From Actinomycetota bacterium (lineage in GTDB: Bacteria > Actinomycetota > Actinomycetes > JACCUZ01), in the NCBI GenBank assembly GCA_030841245.1, contig JAVEDG010000098.1, forward strand, positions 1 to 10,701: DNA of 10,701 bases. Reading direction: 5' to 3'. Shown here piece after piece: positions 1 through 6,667 of this stretch. The translations under genes were made by a program, and so were the position numbers. Positions within the stretch are counted from its first letter, which is position 1; each line of letters begins with the position of its first letter. The notes below the pieces were generated by a model. The model saw nothing but the letters and a program-made list of their open reading frames with translations, had not been told where the DNA came from and searched no databases.

Positions 1-752
1 AGCTGCTGCCGGGCAAACGCGCCCAGGCGACCATGACGACAAGCACCGTCGAGGCGCCGCACGGCACCACGATCGTCGCGATCACCCACTCGACCGGCGT
101 GATCCTCGCCGGCGACCGGCGCGCCACGATGGGCAACTTCATCGCCCAGCGCGACATCGAGAAGGTCTTCCACGCCGACGAGTTCTCCTGCGTGGGCATC
201 GCCGGCACCGCCGGTCTCGCGATCGAGATGGTCCGGCTGTTCCAGGTCGAGCTCGAGCACTACGAGAAGATCGAGGGCACCACGCTGTCCCTGGAGGGCA
301 AGGCCAACCGGCTCGCCATGATGATCCGCGGGAACCTCGGCATGGCGATGCAGGGCCTGGCCGTGGTGCCGCTGTTCGCCGGCTACGACCCGGAGACCGA
401 GGGCGGGCGCATCTTCAGCTACGACGTCACCGGCGGCCGTTACGAGGAGCACAAGTACCACTCGGTGGGGTCCGGGTCGATGTTCGCCCGCGGCGCTCTG
501 AAGAAGCTCTGGAACGAGAACCTCTCGGCCGAGGACGCCGTGCTCTGCTGCGTCCAGGCGCTCTACGACGCGGCTGACGAGGACTCCGCGACCGGCGGCC
601 CCGATGTCGCCCGCCGCATCTACCCGGTCGTGGCTACCGTCACCGAGTCCGGCTTCCGCCGCCTCCCCGACGACGAGGTCGGCGGCTCCGTCGACTCGGT
701 CATCGCCGGCCGCATGGACAACCCGGGCGGCCCGCAGGCACCGCTCCACTGA
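1..752 (+). CDS. prcB: Proteasome beta subunit PrcB (5' partial)
   Basis: Catalytic beta subunit of the bacterial 20S proteasome, the cytoplasmic protease for pupylated proteins. The mature N terminus is clear: the propeptide ends in PHG and the catalytic threonine (codon 66-68) follows as TTIVA. Counting it as Thr1, Asp17 (AGDRR) and Lys33 (IEKVF) of the active site are present, as are the GSGS and DEDSATGGPD segments around the catalytic serine and aspartate. The mature chain is about 228 residues, normal for the family. An ATG at 33 would leave only 11 propeptide residues, but the frame stays open to the left edge and reads LLPGK upstream, resembling the longer propeptides (about 50 residues) of other PrcB proteins. 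I therefore treat the start as lying outside the window. prcA follows after 68 nt, so co-transcription is likely. The stop codon lies inside a 28-bp tandem duplication. Identity is very secure; the start is inferred. Confidence 0.97.
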   Translation, partial: LLPGKRAQATMTTSTVEAPHGTTIVAITHSTGVILAGDRRATMGNFIAQRDIEKVFHADEFSCVGIAGTAGLAIEMVRLFQVELEHYEKIEGTTLSLEGKANRLAMMIRGNLGMAMQGLAVVPLFAGYDPETEGGRIFSYDVTGGRYEEHKYHSVGSGSMFARGALKKLWNENLSAEDAVLCCVQALYDAADEDSATGGPDVARRIYPVVATVTESGFRRLPDDEVGGSVDSVIAGRMDNPGGPQAPLH

Positions 753-789
753 GGCCGGCCCGCAGGCACCGCTCCACTGAGGCCGGCCC
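728..789. repeat. 28-bp tandem duplication over the prcB stop
   Basis: Two perfect adjacent copies of a 28-bp unit occupy 731-758 and 759-786, and the 28-bp periodicity continues over 728-789. The first copy encodes the last PrcB residues and contains its TGA (750-752). The second copy is entirely non-coding and lengthens the prcB-prcA gap by 28 bp. Because it is perfect, the duplication looks recent, or it is an assembly artefact. Confidence 0.95.
753..788 (+). other. Intercistronic hairpin prcB-prcA
   Basis: The self-complementary octamer GGCCGGCC occurs at 753-760 and again at 781-788, because the 28-bp unit carrying it is duplicated. In the transcript the two copies can pair as an 8-bp all-G/C stem with a 20-nt loop. 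It lies just after the prcB stop and ends 18 nt before the prcA Shine-Dalgarno sequence. There is no U-tract, so a processing, stability or partial-attenuation element is more likely than a full terminator. The pairing is visible; the function is inference. Confidence 0.5.
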
Positions 790-806
790 ACCGGCGCACG
801 ACACCC

Positions 807-812
807 GAGGAG
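807..812 (+). promoter_or_regulatory. Ribosome binding site of prcA
   Basis: GAGGAG lies 8 nt before the GTG at 821, and 14 nt before the in-frame ATG at 827. The spacing favours the GTG as start. Confidence 0.75.
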
Positions 813-820
813 ATCGCACC

Positions 821-1654
821 GTGACGATGCCGTTCGGATACGTCTCGCCCGAACAGTTGATGAAGGACCGGGCCGACTACGCCCGAAAGGGCATCGCCCG
901 CGGTCGCAGCGTCGTCGTGCTCGCGTACGACGGGGGCATCCTCTTCGTCGCCGAGAATCTGTCCCGCGCCCTGCACAAGATCTCCGAGATCTACGACCGC
1001 ATCGCGTTCGCCGCGGTGGGCAAGTACAACGAGTTCGAGAACCTCCGCATGGCGGGCGTCCGCTACGCCGACCTGCGCGGCTACTCCTACGACCGACAGG
1101 ACGTGACCGGGCGCGGGCTGGCCAACGTGTTCGCCCAGACCCTCGGCACCATCTTCACCGTCGAGTCCAAGCCCTACGAGGTGGAGATCGTCATCGCCGA
1201 GGTGGGTGAGTCCGCCGACGAGGACCAGATCTACCGGCTGACGTACGACGGGTCCGTGGCGGACGAGCACGGGTACGTCGCGATGGGCGGACAGGCCGAC
1301 CCCATCACGACCGCCCTCGACGAGCGCTACCGCGACGGGATGCCGCTGGTCGACGCGCTGTCGTTGGCGGTCGAGCTGCTCGGGCGCGACCCCACGACCT
1401 CGGAACAGCGCGGCCTGACTCCAGCGCAGCTGGAGGTTGCGGTGCTCGAGCGGGGCCGGCCGCGGCGCAAGTTCCGCCGCATCACCGGCGACACCCTGTC
1501 CCGCATGCTCGGCCAGGAGCCGACCGGCGACAACCGCACGTTCACGCCCGAGGGAGCGCGTCCCGATGAGCGCACCTCCTCGCCCCCTACGTCGCTTGCT
1601 GGTGGCCCCCACGAGCCGTCCGGCCCGGACCAGGACGAGGACAGCCCCGACTGA
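821..1654 (+). CDS. prcA: Proteasome alpha subunit PrcA
   Basis: Alpha subunit forming the outer, gating rings of the 20S proteasome around the PrcB rings; it is not itself catalytic. The 277-residue product opens with the family N terminus (PFGYVSPEQ), then ARKGIARGRSVV, the AENLSRALHKISEIYDR segment, the GKYNEFENLR segment, RGYSYDRQDVTGR and QTLGTIFT, all typical of actinobacterial PrcA. RRKFRRITG closes the fold near residue 220. The remaining roughly 50 residues are a low-complexity Pro/Glu/Asp/Ser tail ending in DQDEDSPD, somewhat longer than in Mycobacterium tuberculosis PrcA (248 residues in all). The GTG start is chosen because of the GAGGAG ribosome site 8 nt upstream. It sits 68 nt downstream of prcB, as expected for a prcBA operon. 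Unusually, the next gene is not pafA but a GGDEF-EAL gene 86 nt away. Confidence 0.97.
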   Translation: MTMPFGYVSPEQLMKDRADYARKGIARGRSVVVLAYDGGILFVAENLSRALHKISEIYDRIAFAAVGKYNEFENLRMAGVRYADLRGYSYDRQDVTGRGLANVFAQTLGTIFTVESKPYEVEIVIAEVGESADEDQIYRLTYDGSVADEHGYVAMGGQADPITTALDERYRDGMPLVDALSLAVELLGRDPTTSEQRGLTPAQLEVAVLERGRPRRKFRRITGDTLSRMLGQEPTGDNRTFTPEGARPDERTSSPPTSLAGGPHEPSGPDQDEDSPD

Positions 1655-1660
1655 CGCCTC

Positions 1661-1680
1661 CGCACTACAGCAGCAGTGCG
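1661..1680 (+). terminator. Weak hairpin after prcA
   Basis: CGCACT (1661-1666) can pair with AGTGCG (1675-1680), giving a 6-bp stem and 8-nt loop that begins 6 nt after the prcA stop. No U-tract follows. It could be a weak terminator or 3'-end stabiliser; a chance hairpin in GC-rich DNA is also possible. Confidence 0.25.
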
Positions 1681-1740
1681 TGGTGACCGTATTTCCCGCA
1701 GCGGGCTCACTGGGCGCCGGGCGACGTCGATGGACTGGTC

Positions 1741-4041
1741 ATGCGACCCGCGGTGCACTGGCCAACGATGACGTGGACCCGAGTCCGCGCGAGCGTGATC
1801 GTGCTACTGGTGGTGTCGTTCGCCGCGGTCCTGGTGCTTTCTCCCGGGGGTCCCGGGGTCACGGGCGGTATCGACGACGTCGCTGCCACTACCTCGGCGC
1901 TGATCGCCACCTGCGCAGCCGGGTGGCGTGCGTCCCGGTTGCAGCACCGTGCCCGGCTGTCCTGGGCGCTGTTGACGGCGGCCTTCGCTGCGGCCGCGCT
2001 GGGCCAGGGCGCCTGGGGGTGGTACGAGATCGTGCTCTCGCGGGAGGTCCCCTACCCGTCATTCGCGGACGCGGCATACCTGTGCTTCCCCGTTCTGGCG
2101 CTCGCCGGGCTGCTGCTGCGGCCGTCATCCGCCCTGGTGGGCCAGGGCAGGACTCGCAGCGTCCTGGACGGGCTCCTCCTCGCGGGCTCGATGTTCAACC
2201 TCAGCTGGGTGACGGCGCTCGGCGCGACGTACGACGCCGGCGGGGACTCCAGCCTGGCATTCGTCATCAGCCTGGCCTACCCGGTCACGGACCTCGTCCT
2301 GGTGACCGTGACCGTCGTCGTCCTGGCCCAGGCACAGGCCAGGCGCGTGCTGGTGGTGCTTGCTGCGGGCCTGCTGATGCTGTGCGTGGCCGACAGCGCC
2401 TACTCGTACCTGACCACGCTGGGAACCTTCCAGAGCGGGAACCTGACCGATGTCGGTTACGTGCTCGGCTACCTGCTGCTGGCCGAGGCTGCACTACGTG
2501 ACAGGACAGTGGACGCGGCGACTCCCAGGCCGGTCTCCGTGCCGTCCATGCTGCTGCCCTACCTGCCGGCCGTGGGGGGCGTGGGCATTGCCGTGTGGCA
2601 GCTCCGCACAGGTCTGTCCAACCCGGCGGTCCTCGTCGGAAGCGGCCTGGTCGTGGTGCTGTTCATACGGCAGCTGCTCACTCTGCTGGACAACCATCGG
2701 CTGGTCGGCGAGGTCATCGCCGGCCAGGCGGCCCTGAGCTTCCTCGCCTTCCACGACCCGCTGACCTCCCTGGCGAACCGTGCGCTCTTCAAGGACCGCC
2801 TCGAGCACGCGGTCGCGCTGCGTGCCCGAAACCTGCAGCCGCTGGCGGTGCTGCTGGCCGACCTCGACGACTTCAAGGACATCAACGACACCCTCGGCCA
2901 TCAGGCCGGCGACGAGGTCCTCCGGGAGGTCGCCGAACGGCTGCTGCGCACCACTCGGGCGGGTGACACCGTCGCGCGCCTCGGCGGCGATGAGTTCGCG
3001 GTGCTCGTCCAGGACGGGGGAGACGCCTGGAGAGTGGCGCAGCGCATCCTGCAGGCACTCGACGAGCCGATCGAGCTCAACGGCAAGCAGGTACCGATGA
3101 GCGCCTCCATCGGCGTGGCTGCGGTCGACACCCGCGACCCTGCGCTCACCGCTGTCGAGCTGCTCAAGCGGGCCGACCTCGCGATGTACGCCGCGAAGCG
3201 GCGCGGCAAGGCGAGCGTGGCGCGCTACGAGCTCGGCTCCGCCGACGCGCTGGCCAACGAGCTAGATCTGCGCACCGACCTGGTCGCCGCGGTCGCGGAC
3301 GGCACCCTGGACGTCCACTACCAGCCGATCCTTGCCGCTACCGGCGAGCTCGTCGGGTTCGAGGCGCTGTGCCGGTGGACCCGGCGGGGCGAACGGGTCG
3401 CTCCCGCGGTCTTCCTCCCCGTCGCCGAACAAGCCGGCCTGCTCTCGGCTCTCGACCATCACGTCCTGACAACGGCGCTGGCGTTCGCCGCCACCTTCGG
3501 CGAGGACCTCCTGCTCAACGTCAACATCGGTGTCGACCAGCTCGTCGATCCGGCGCTGCCGGCCCGGATCCGGAGCGCCCTGGAGACGCACCGCCTCGCC
3601 CCCGGGCAGCTGGTGATCGAGATCCCCGAGAACCGGCTGCTGCCTGACCGGCGCGCCGCGGCGAGCACCGTCGCCGGCCTGCGTGCGGATGGCGTCAGGC
3701 TGGCCCTCGACGACTTCGGAGCCGGCTGGTCGTCCCTGGCCAGGCTGCAGGAGCTGGCCCCCGACATCATCAAGATCGACCGGTGCTTCGTGGCACCGCT
3801 CACGGCCGCGGACGCGCCGACCGACATCGTCGCGGGGATCATCGAGCTGGCACACCAGCTCGGCGCGAGTGTCGTGGCGGAGGGGATAGAGCACCCGCAG
3901 CAGCTCGAGACCCTGCGGCGGCTCGGTTGCGACGCCGTGCAGGGCTTCCTGCTTGGCCGACCGATGCCGGCATCGCAAGCCGCGCAGCTGGTCGGACAGC
4001 AGTCGTCGCGGGCCCCCCGGTCCCTGCAGCCCAGTCGCTGA
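1741..4041 (+). CDS. Membrane GGDEF-EAL cyclic-di-GMP protein
   Basis: Predicted inner-membrane enzyme of cyclic-di-GMP turnover, 766 residues. Residues 16-316 hold about 8-10 hydrophobic segments, a sensor-like membrane domain I do not recognise. A GGDEF domain (about 335-495) has HDPLTSLANR, the DLDDFKDIND metal/substrate motif, an intact GGDEF signature at 415-419 and an RAGD inhibitory I-site at 406-409. An EAL domain (about 505-750) keeps EAL at 541-543, Asn595, Glu627, Asp657-Asp658, Lys678, Glu714 and Gln734, so phosphodiesterase activity is plausible. Substitutions are Gly597 for the usual serine and EIPE for EITE. The start is uncertain: ATG 1741 is the first after an in-frame stop at 1684, ATG 1768 is an alternative, and neither has a good ribosome site. 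It contains rare ATA codons at residues 309 and 716. It sits between prcA and pafA, where no c-di-GMP gene is normally found, which suggests an insertion into the cluster. Confidence 0.95.
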   Translation: MRPAVHWPTMTWTRVRASVIVLLVVSFAAVLVLSPGGPGVTGGIDDVAATTSALIATCAAGWRASRLQHRARLSWALLTAAFAAAALGQGAWGWYEIVLSREVPYPSFADAAYLCFPVLALAGLLLRPSSALVGQGRTRSVLDGLLLAGSMFNLSWVTALGATYDAGGDSSLAFVISLAYPVTDLVLVTVTVVVLAQAQARRVLVVLAAGLLMLCVADSAYSYLTTLGTFQSGNLTDVGYVLGYLLLAEAALRDRTVDAATPRPVSVPSMLLPYLPAVGGVGIAVWQLRTGLSNPAVLVGSGLVVVLFIRQLLTLLDNHRLVGEVIAGQAALSFLAFHDPLTSLANRALFKDRLEHAVALRARNLQPLAVLLADLDDFKDINDTLGHQAGDEVLREVAERLLRTTRAGDTVARLGGDEFAVLVQDGGDAWRVAQRILQALDEPIELNGKQVPMSASIGVAAVDTRDPALTAVELLKRADLAMYAAKRRGKASVARYELGSADALANELDLRTDLVAAVADGTLDVHYQPILAATGELVGFEALCRWTRRGERVAPAVFLPVAEQAGLLSALDHHVLTTALAFAATFGEDLLLNVNIGVDQLVDPALPARIRSALETHRLAPGQLVIEIPENRLLPDRRAAASTVAGLRADGVRLALDDFGAGWSSLARLQELAPDIIKIDRCFVAPLTAADAPTDIVAGIIELAHQLGASVVAEGIEHPQQLETLRRLGCDAVQGFLLGRPMPASQAAQLVGQQSSRAPRSLQPSR

Positions 4042-4089
4042 CCTGGCACTGCCGCCTCACCGGCTGCATCATCCGCCGACCGAGCTCCG

Positions 4090-4112
4090 GCCGGCACGCA
4101 GTGTCTGCCGGC
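4090..4112. promoter_or_regulatory. Inverted repeat upstream of pafA
   Basis: GCCGGCA (4090-4096) and TGCCGGC (4106-4112) form a perfect 7-bp inverted repeat with a 9-nt spacer. It lies 48 nt after the GGDEF-EAL stop and 32 nt before the pafA start. As RNA it could be a terminator stem, though no U-tract follows. As DNA its right arm reaches the expected -35 region (about 4110-4115) of the proposed pafA promoter, so it could be an operator. Confidence 0.45.
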
Positions 4113-4132
4113 TCCTGGTTGGCGTCTCGGCG

Positions 4133-4145
4133 TACGGTGTGGCAA
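4133..4145 (+). promoter_or_regulatory. Leaderless promoter of pafA
   Basis: TACGGT (4133-4138) matches the actinobacterial -10 pattern TAnnnT and is followed by exactly 6 nt before the ATG at 4145, which places transcription initiation on the A of the start codon. No Shine-Dalgarno sequence precedes this ATG and no convincing -35 box is visible. This arrangement is typical of leaderless genes in actinobacteria. Confidence 0.5.
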
Positions 4146-5506
4146 TGGACCGGCGGATCTTCGGGTTGGAGAACGAGTACGGCGTGACGTGCACGTTCCG
4201 CGGCCAACGTCGGCTCTCGCCCGACGAGGTAGCGCGCTACCTGTTCCGCCGGGTCGTCTCGTGGGGCCGCAGCAGCAACGTCTTCCTCCGCAACGGCGCT
4301 CGGCTCTACCTCGACGTCGGCAGCCACCCGGAGTACGCGACCCCGGAGTGCGACGACATCCGCGAGCTCGTCATCCACGACAAGGCGGGGGAGCGGATCC
4401 TCGAAGGGCTTCTCGTCGACGCGGAGCGCCGGCTGCGCGAGGAAGGCATCGCCGGCGACGTCTACCTCTTCAAGAACAACACCGACTCGGCCGGCAACTC
4501 CTACGGCTGCCACGAGAACTACCTGGTGGGCCGGCACGGCGAGTTCACCCGGCTCGCCGACGTCCTGATCCCCTTCCTGGTCAGCCGGCAGATCATCTGC
4601 GGCGCCGGCAAGGTGCTGCAGACCCCACGCGGGGCGGTCTACTGCGTGAGTCAGCGCGCCGAGCACATCTGGGAAGGCGTGTCGTCTGCGACCACCCGTT
4701 CGCGCCCGATCATCAACACCCGCGACGAGCCGCACGCGGACGCCGAGCGGTACCGCCGCCTGCACGTCATCGTCGGCGACTCGAACATGAGCGAGACGAC
4801 GACGCTGCTCAAGCTCGGCACGACCGACCTCGTGCTGCGCATGATCGAAGCCAACGTCGTGATGCGCGACCTGACTCTGGAGAACCCGATCCGGGCGATC
4901 CGCGAGATCAGCCACGACCTCACCGGGCGGCGCAAGGTACGCCTGGCCAACGGGCGCGAGGCGAGCGCGCTGGAGATCCAGACCGAGTACCTCACCAAGG
5001 CGCGCGACTTCGCGGCCCGCCGTGGGCTGGACGAGGGCACCGTCAAGCAGGTGCTGGACCTGTGGGAGCGGACGATCGTCGCCGTCGAGACCGGTGACCT
5101 GGCGAGCGTCGGCACCGAGATCGACTGGGTGATCAAGCACCAGCTGATCGAGCGGTACATGGCCAAGCACGACCTGTCCCTCGCCTCGCCCCGCATCGCC
5201 CAGCTCGACCTGGCCTACCACGACATCTCACGCAGCCGCGGCATCTTCTACCTGCTGCAGAACCGCGGACGGGCCGAGCGGGTGGCCCGGGACCTGGAGA
5301 TCTTCCAGGCCAAGACGGTCCCCCCGCAGACCACCCGGGCCAGGCTGCGTGGCGAGTTCATCCGCCGCGCTCAGGAACGCCGGCGCGACTTCACGGTCGA
5401 CTGGGTGCACCTCAAGCTCAACGACCAGGCGCAGCGCACCGTCCTGTGCAAGGACCCGTTCCGCTCCGTCGACGAGCGCGTGGAGAAGCTGATCGCCAGC
5501 ATGTGA
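4145..5506 (+). CDS. pafA: Pup-protein ligase PafA
   Basis: ATP-dependent ligase that couples the C-terminal glutamate of Pup to lysines of target proteins, marking them for the Mpa/ARC-proteasome; a cytoplasmic member of the carboxylate-amine ligase/glutamine synthetase-like fold. The 453-residue product is full length (452 in M. tuberculosis). It starts RRIFGLENEYGVTCTF with the metal-binding Glu9, and carries the catalytic-base Asp57 in LYLDVGSHPEYATPE, the KNNTDSAGNSYGCHENY segment, the long invariant stretch around RAEHIWEGVSSATTRSR, and a C-terminal domain ending TVDWVHLKLNDQAQRTV and DERVEKLIASM. These features distinguish PafA from the deamidase/depupylase Dop. The ATG at 4145 matches the family N terminus exactly, although the frame is open further upstream into the preceding gene. 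It is separated from prcA by the GGDEF-EAL gene and probably has its own leaderless promoter. Confidence 0.98.
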   Translation: MDRRIFGLENEYGVTCTFRGQRRLSPDEVARYLFRRVVSWGRSSNVFLRNGARLYLDVGSHPEYATPECDDIRELVIHDKAGERILEGLLVDAERRLREEGIAGDVYLFKNNTDSAGNSYGCHENYLVGRHGEFTRLADVLIPFLVSRQIICGAGKVLQTPRGAVYCVSQRAEHIWEGVSSATTRSRPIINTRDEPHADAERYRRLHVIVGDSNMSETTTLLKLGTTDLVLRMIEANVVMRDLTLENPIRAIREISHDLTGRRKVRLANGREASALEIQTEYLTKARDFAARRGLDEGTVKQVLDLWERTIVAVETGDLASVGTEIDWVIKHQLIERYMAKHDLSLASPRIAQLDLAYHDISRSRGIFYLLQNRGRAERVARDLEIFQAKTVPPQTTRARLRGEFIRRAQERRRDFTVDWVHLKLNDQAQRTVLCKDPFRSVDERVEKLIASM

Positions 5507-5530
5507 CAGGCCGCCCCGGATCCGACGACT

Positions 5531-5557
5531 TCGATGATCGACTTGGAAGGTTAGGGT
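5531..5557 (+). promoter_or_regulatory. Possible promoter of the FKBP pair
   Basis: TAGGGT (5552-5557) fits the TAnnnT -10 pattern about 100 nt before the first FKBP gene. A small palindrome, TCGATGATCGA (5531-5541), overlaps where the -35 box would be and might be an operator. No clear -35 hexamer is visible. Pattern match only. Confidence 0.3.
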
Positions 5558-5658
5558 GGGTGGCCGAGCCGGAGGGTCGGCTCGACGAGCCCTGCCACTT
5601 CCGCGATCCTCCCGTTTCCCGGTCGTCCCGCTTCCCCAGCTGCTGAGGTCAAGTCTTC

Positions 5659-6591
5659 GTGCGTCGTTCTGCCGCCTTCCTGCTCGTCCCGGTCTTCCTC
5701 GTCTCCCTGCTCACCGCGTGCAGCGGTGGTTCCGACTCCGGCGACAAGACGTCGTCGAGCAAGCAGACGACCGCCGGGTTCCCGAGCGTCACCGGAGGTT
5801 TCGGGACCAGGCCCACGGTGAGCACCAAGGGTCAGCACCCCGGCGCCACGCTGCGCTCCACCCTGCTCACCAAGGGGACCGGTCCGAAGGTCGCCAAGGG
5901 CGACCTGCTGGTCGCCAACTACCTCGGGCAGGTCTTCTCCTCCGGCAAGGTCTTCGACAGCTCCTTCGACCGCGGCGTGCCATCGTCGTTCCCGATCGGT
6001 GTCGGCCAGGTCATCCCCGGTTGGGACAAGACGCTCGTCGGGCTGCCCGCCGGCAGCCGGGTGCTCATGGTCGTCCCGCCGGCCTCGGGGTACGGCGCGC
6101 AGGGCAACCCGCAGGCGGGCATCAAGGGGACCGACACCCTGGTCTTCGTCGTCGACGTGATCGCGTCGTACCCACCCGCTGCTGCCGTCACGACAGCGAA
6201 GCCGGTCAAGAACCCCGCCACCGGCGGCATCCACGTCACCGGCGCGCTCGGCCGCCCGCCGGGGGTCAGGATCGACAAGGGGACCCCCGAGCCGACCAGG
6301 CCGTCGGTGACGGTCCTCGACCGCGGCACGGGGAAGCCGGTGTCGATGCAGAGCCTGGTGGTGCTGGAGTACGTCGCTTTCAGCTGGAAGGGCCAGCCGC
6401 TGGACTCCACCTGGCAGCGCACCCCGCAGGGCGCCCCGGTGGGCAGCGTGCAGCAGGGCAGCCCCTTCGACCAGCTCGTCGGCGTCCCGGTCGGCAGCCG
6501 CGTGATCTTCCGGCTCCCCAAGAGCGCCTCGGGCAGCCCGCCGCAGAGCGTGGTCTTCGTGATCGACATCGTGGCCGCCCACAGCGCCTGA
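5659..6591 (+). CDS. FKBP-type peptidyl-prolyl isomerase lipoprotein, two domains
   Basis: Predicted extracytoplasmic lipoprotein that isomerises Xaa-Pro bonds or acts as a folding chaperone. Residues 1-20 form a signal peptide with lipobox LTAC and lipidated Cys21, followed by a Gly/Ser/Asp linker. FKBP domain 1 (about 64-169) keeps the binding-pocket residues: Tyr88, Phe99-Asp100, Phe111, Val118-Ile119, Trp122, Tyr145, Ile155 and Phe163. A second region (about 205-309) repeats the pattern (VVLEYVAFSWKGQPLDSTW, then VGSRVIFRLP and SVVFVIDIV) but lacks the VIxGW tryptophan, which is Phe270 here, and the GYG tyrosine, so it is probably non-catalytic. The GTG start has GAGGT 9 nt upstream and gives a proper signal peptide. 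It lies 152 nt after pafA and 76 nt before a second FKBP gene. My recollection is that Streptomyces has a similar FKBP pair here. The specific client is unknown. Confidence 0.93.
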   Translation: MRRSAAFLLVPVFLVSLLTACSGGSDSGDKTSSSKQTTAGFPSVTGGFGTRPTVSTKGQHPGATLRSTLLTKGTGPKVAKGDLLVANYLGQVFSSGKVFDSSFDRGVPSSFPIGVGQVIPGWDKTLVGLPAGSRVLMVVPPASGYGAQGNPQAGIKGTDTLVFVVDVIASYPPAAAVTTAKPVKNPATGGIHVTGALGRPPGVRIDKGTPEPTRPSVTVLDRGTGKPVSMQSLVVLEYVAFSWKGQPLDSTWQRTPQGAPVGSVQQGSPFDQLVGVPVGSRVIFRLPKSASGSPPQSVVFVIDIVAAHSA

Positions 6592-6652
6592 GGGGCAGCG
6601 TCCAAGAGTCACCGCATTGCCCCAGCTCCACACCGCGCCACCGACACCCCCC

Positions 6653-6658
6653 GAAGGA
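6653..6658 (+). promoter_or_regulatory. Ribosome binding site of the small FKBP gene
   Basis: GAAGGA lies 9 nt before the ATG at 6668. This decides the start in favour of that ATG over a TTG at 6617, which would add 17 residues of unconserved sequence. Confidence 0.75.
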
Positions 6659-6667
6659 CGAAACGAG

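Noticed and set aside
1437..2501. Plus-strand open frame of 354 codons across the end of prcA and the start of the GGDEF-EAL gene
   Set aside because: The translation is Arg/Pro/Gly-rich and unstructured, while the other frame gives PrcA and a clear membrane protein. I also considered a prcA frameshift here, but the PrcA frame ends cleanly.
1741..4041. Transposon or IS borders flanking the GGDEF-EAL gene
   Set aside because: I looked for matching terminal inverted or direct repeats in 1655-1740 and 4042-4144 and found none; no transposase is present.
3953..4144. Upstream extension of the pafA frame
   Set aside because: It overlaps the end of the GGDEF-EAL gene in another frame and has no similarity to PafA; the known family N terminus begins exactly at 4145.
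3839..5221. Long minus-strand open frame (460 codons) opposite pafA
   Set aside because: Its protein has no recognisable domain, and it overlays the near-invariant PafA sequence. Antisense open frames are expected in high-GC coding DNA because stop codons are scarce.
6592..6623. GGGGCA and TGCCCC as a terminator after the FKBP lipoprotein gene
   Set aside because: Only 6 bp with a 20-nt loop and no U-tract; likely chance in GC-rich sequence.
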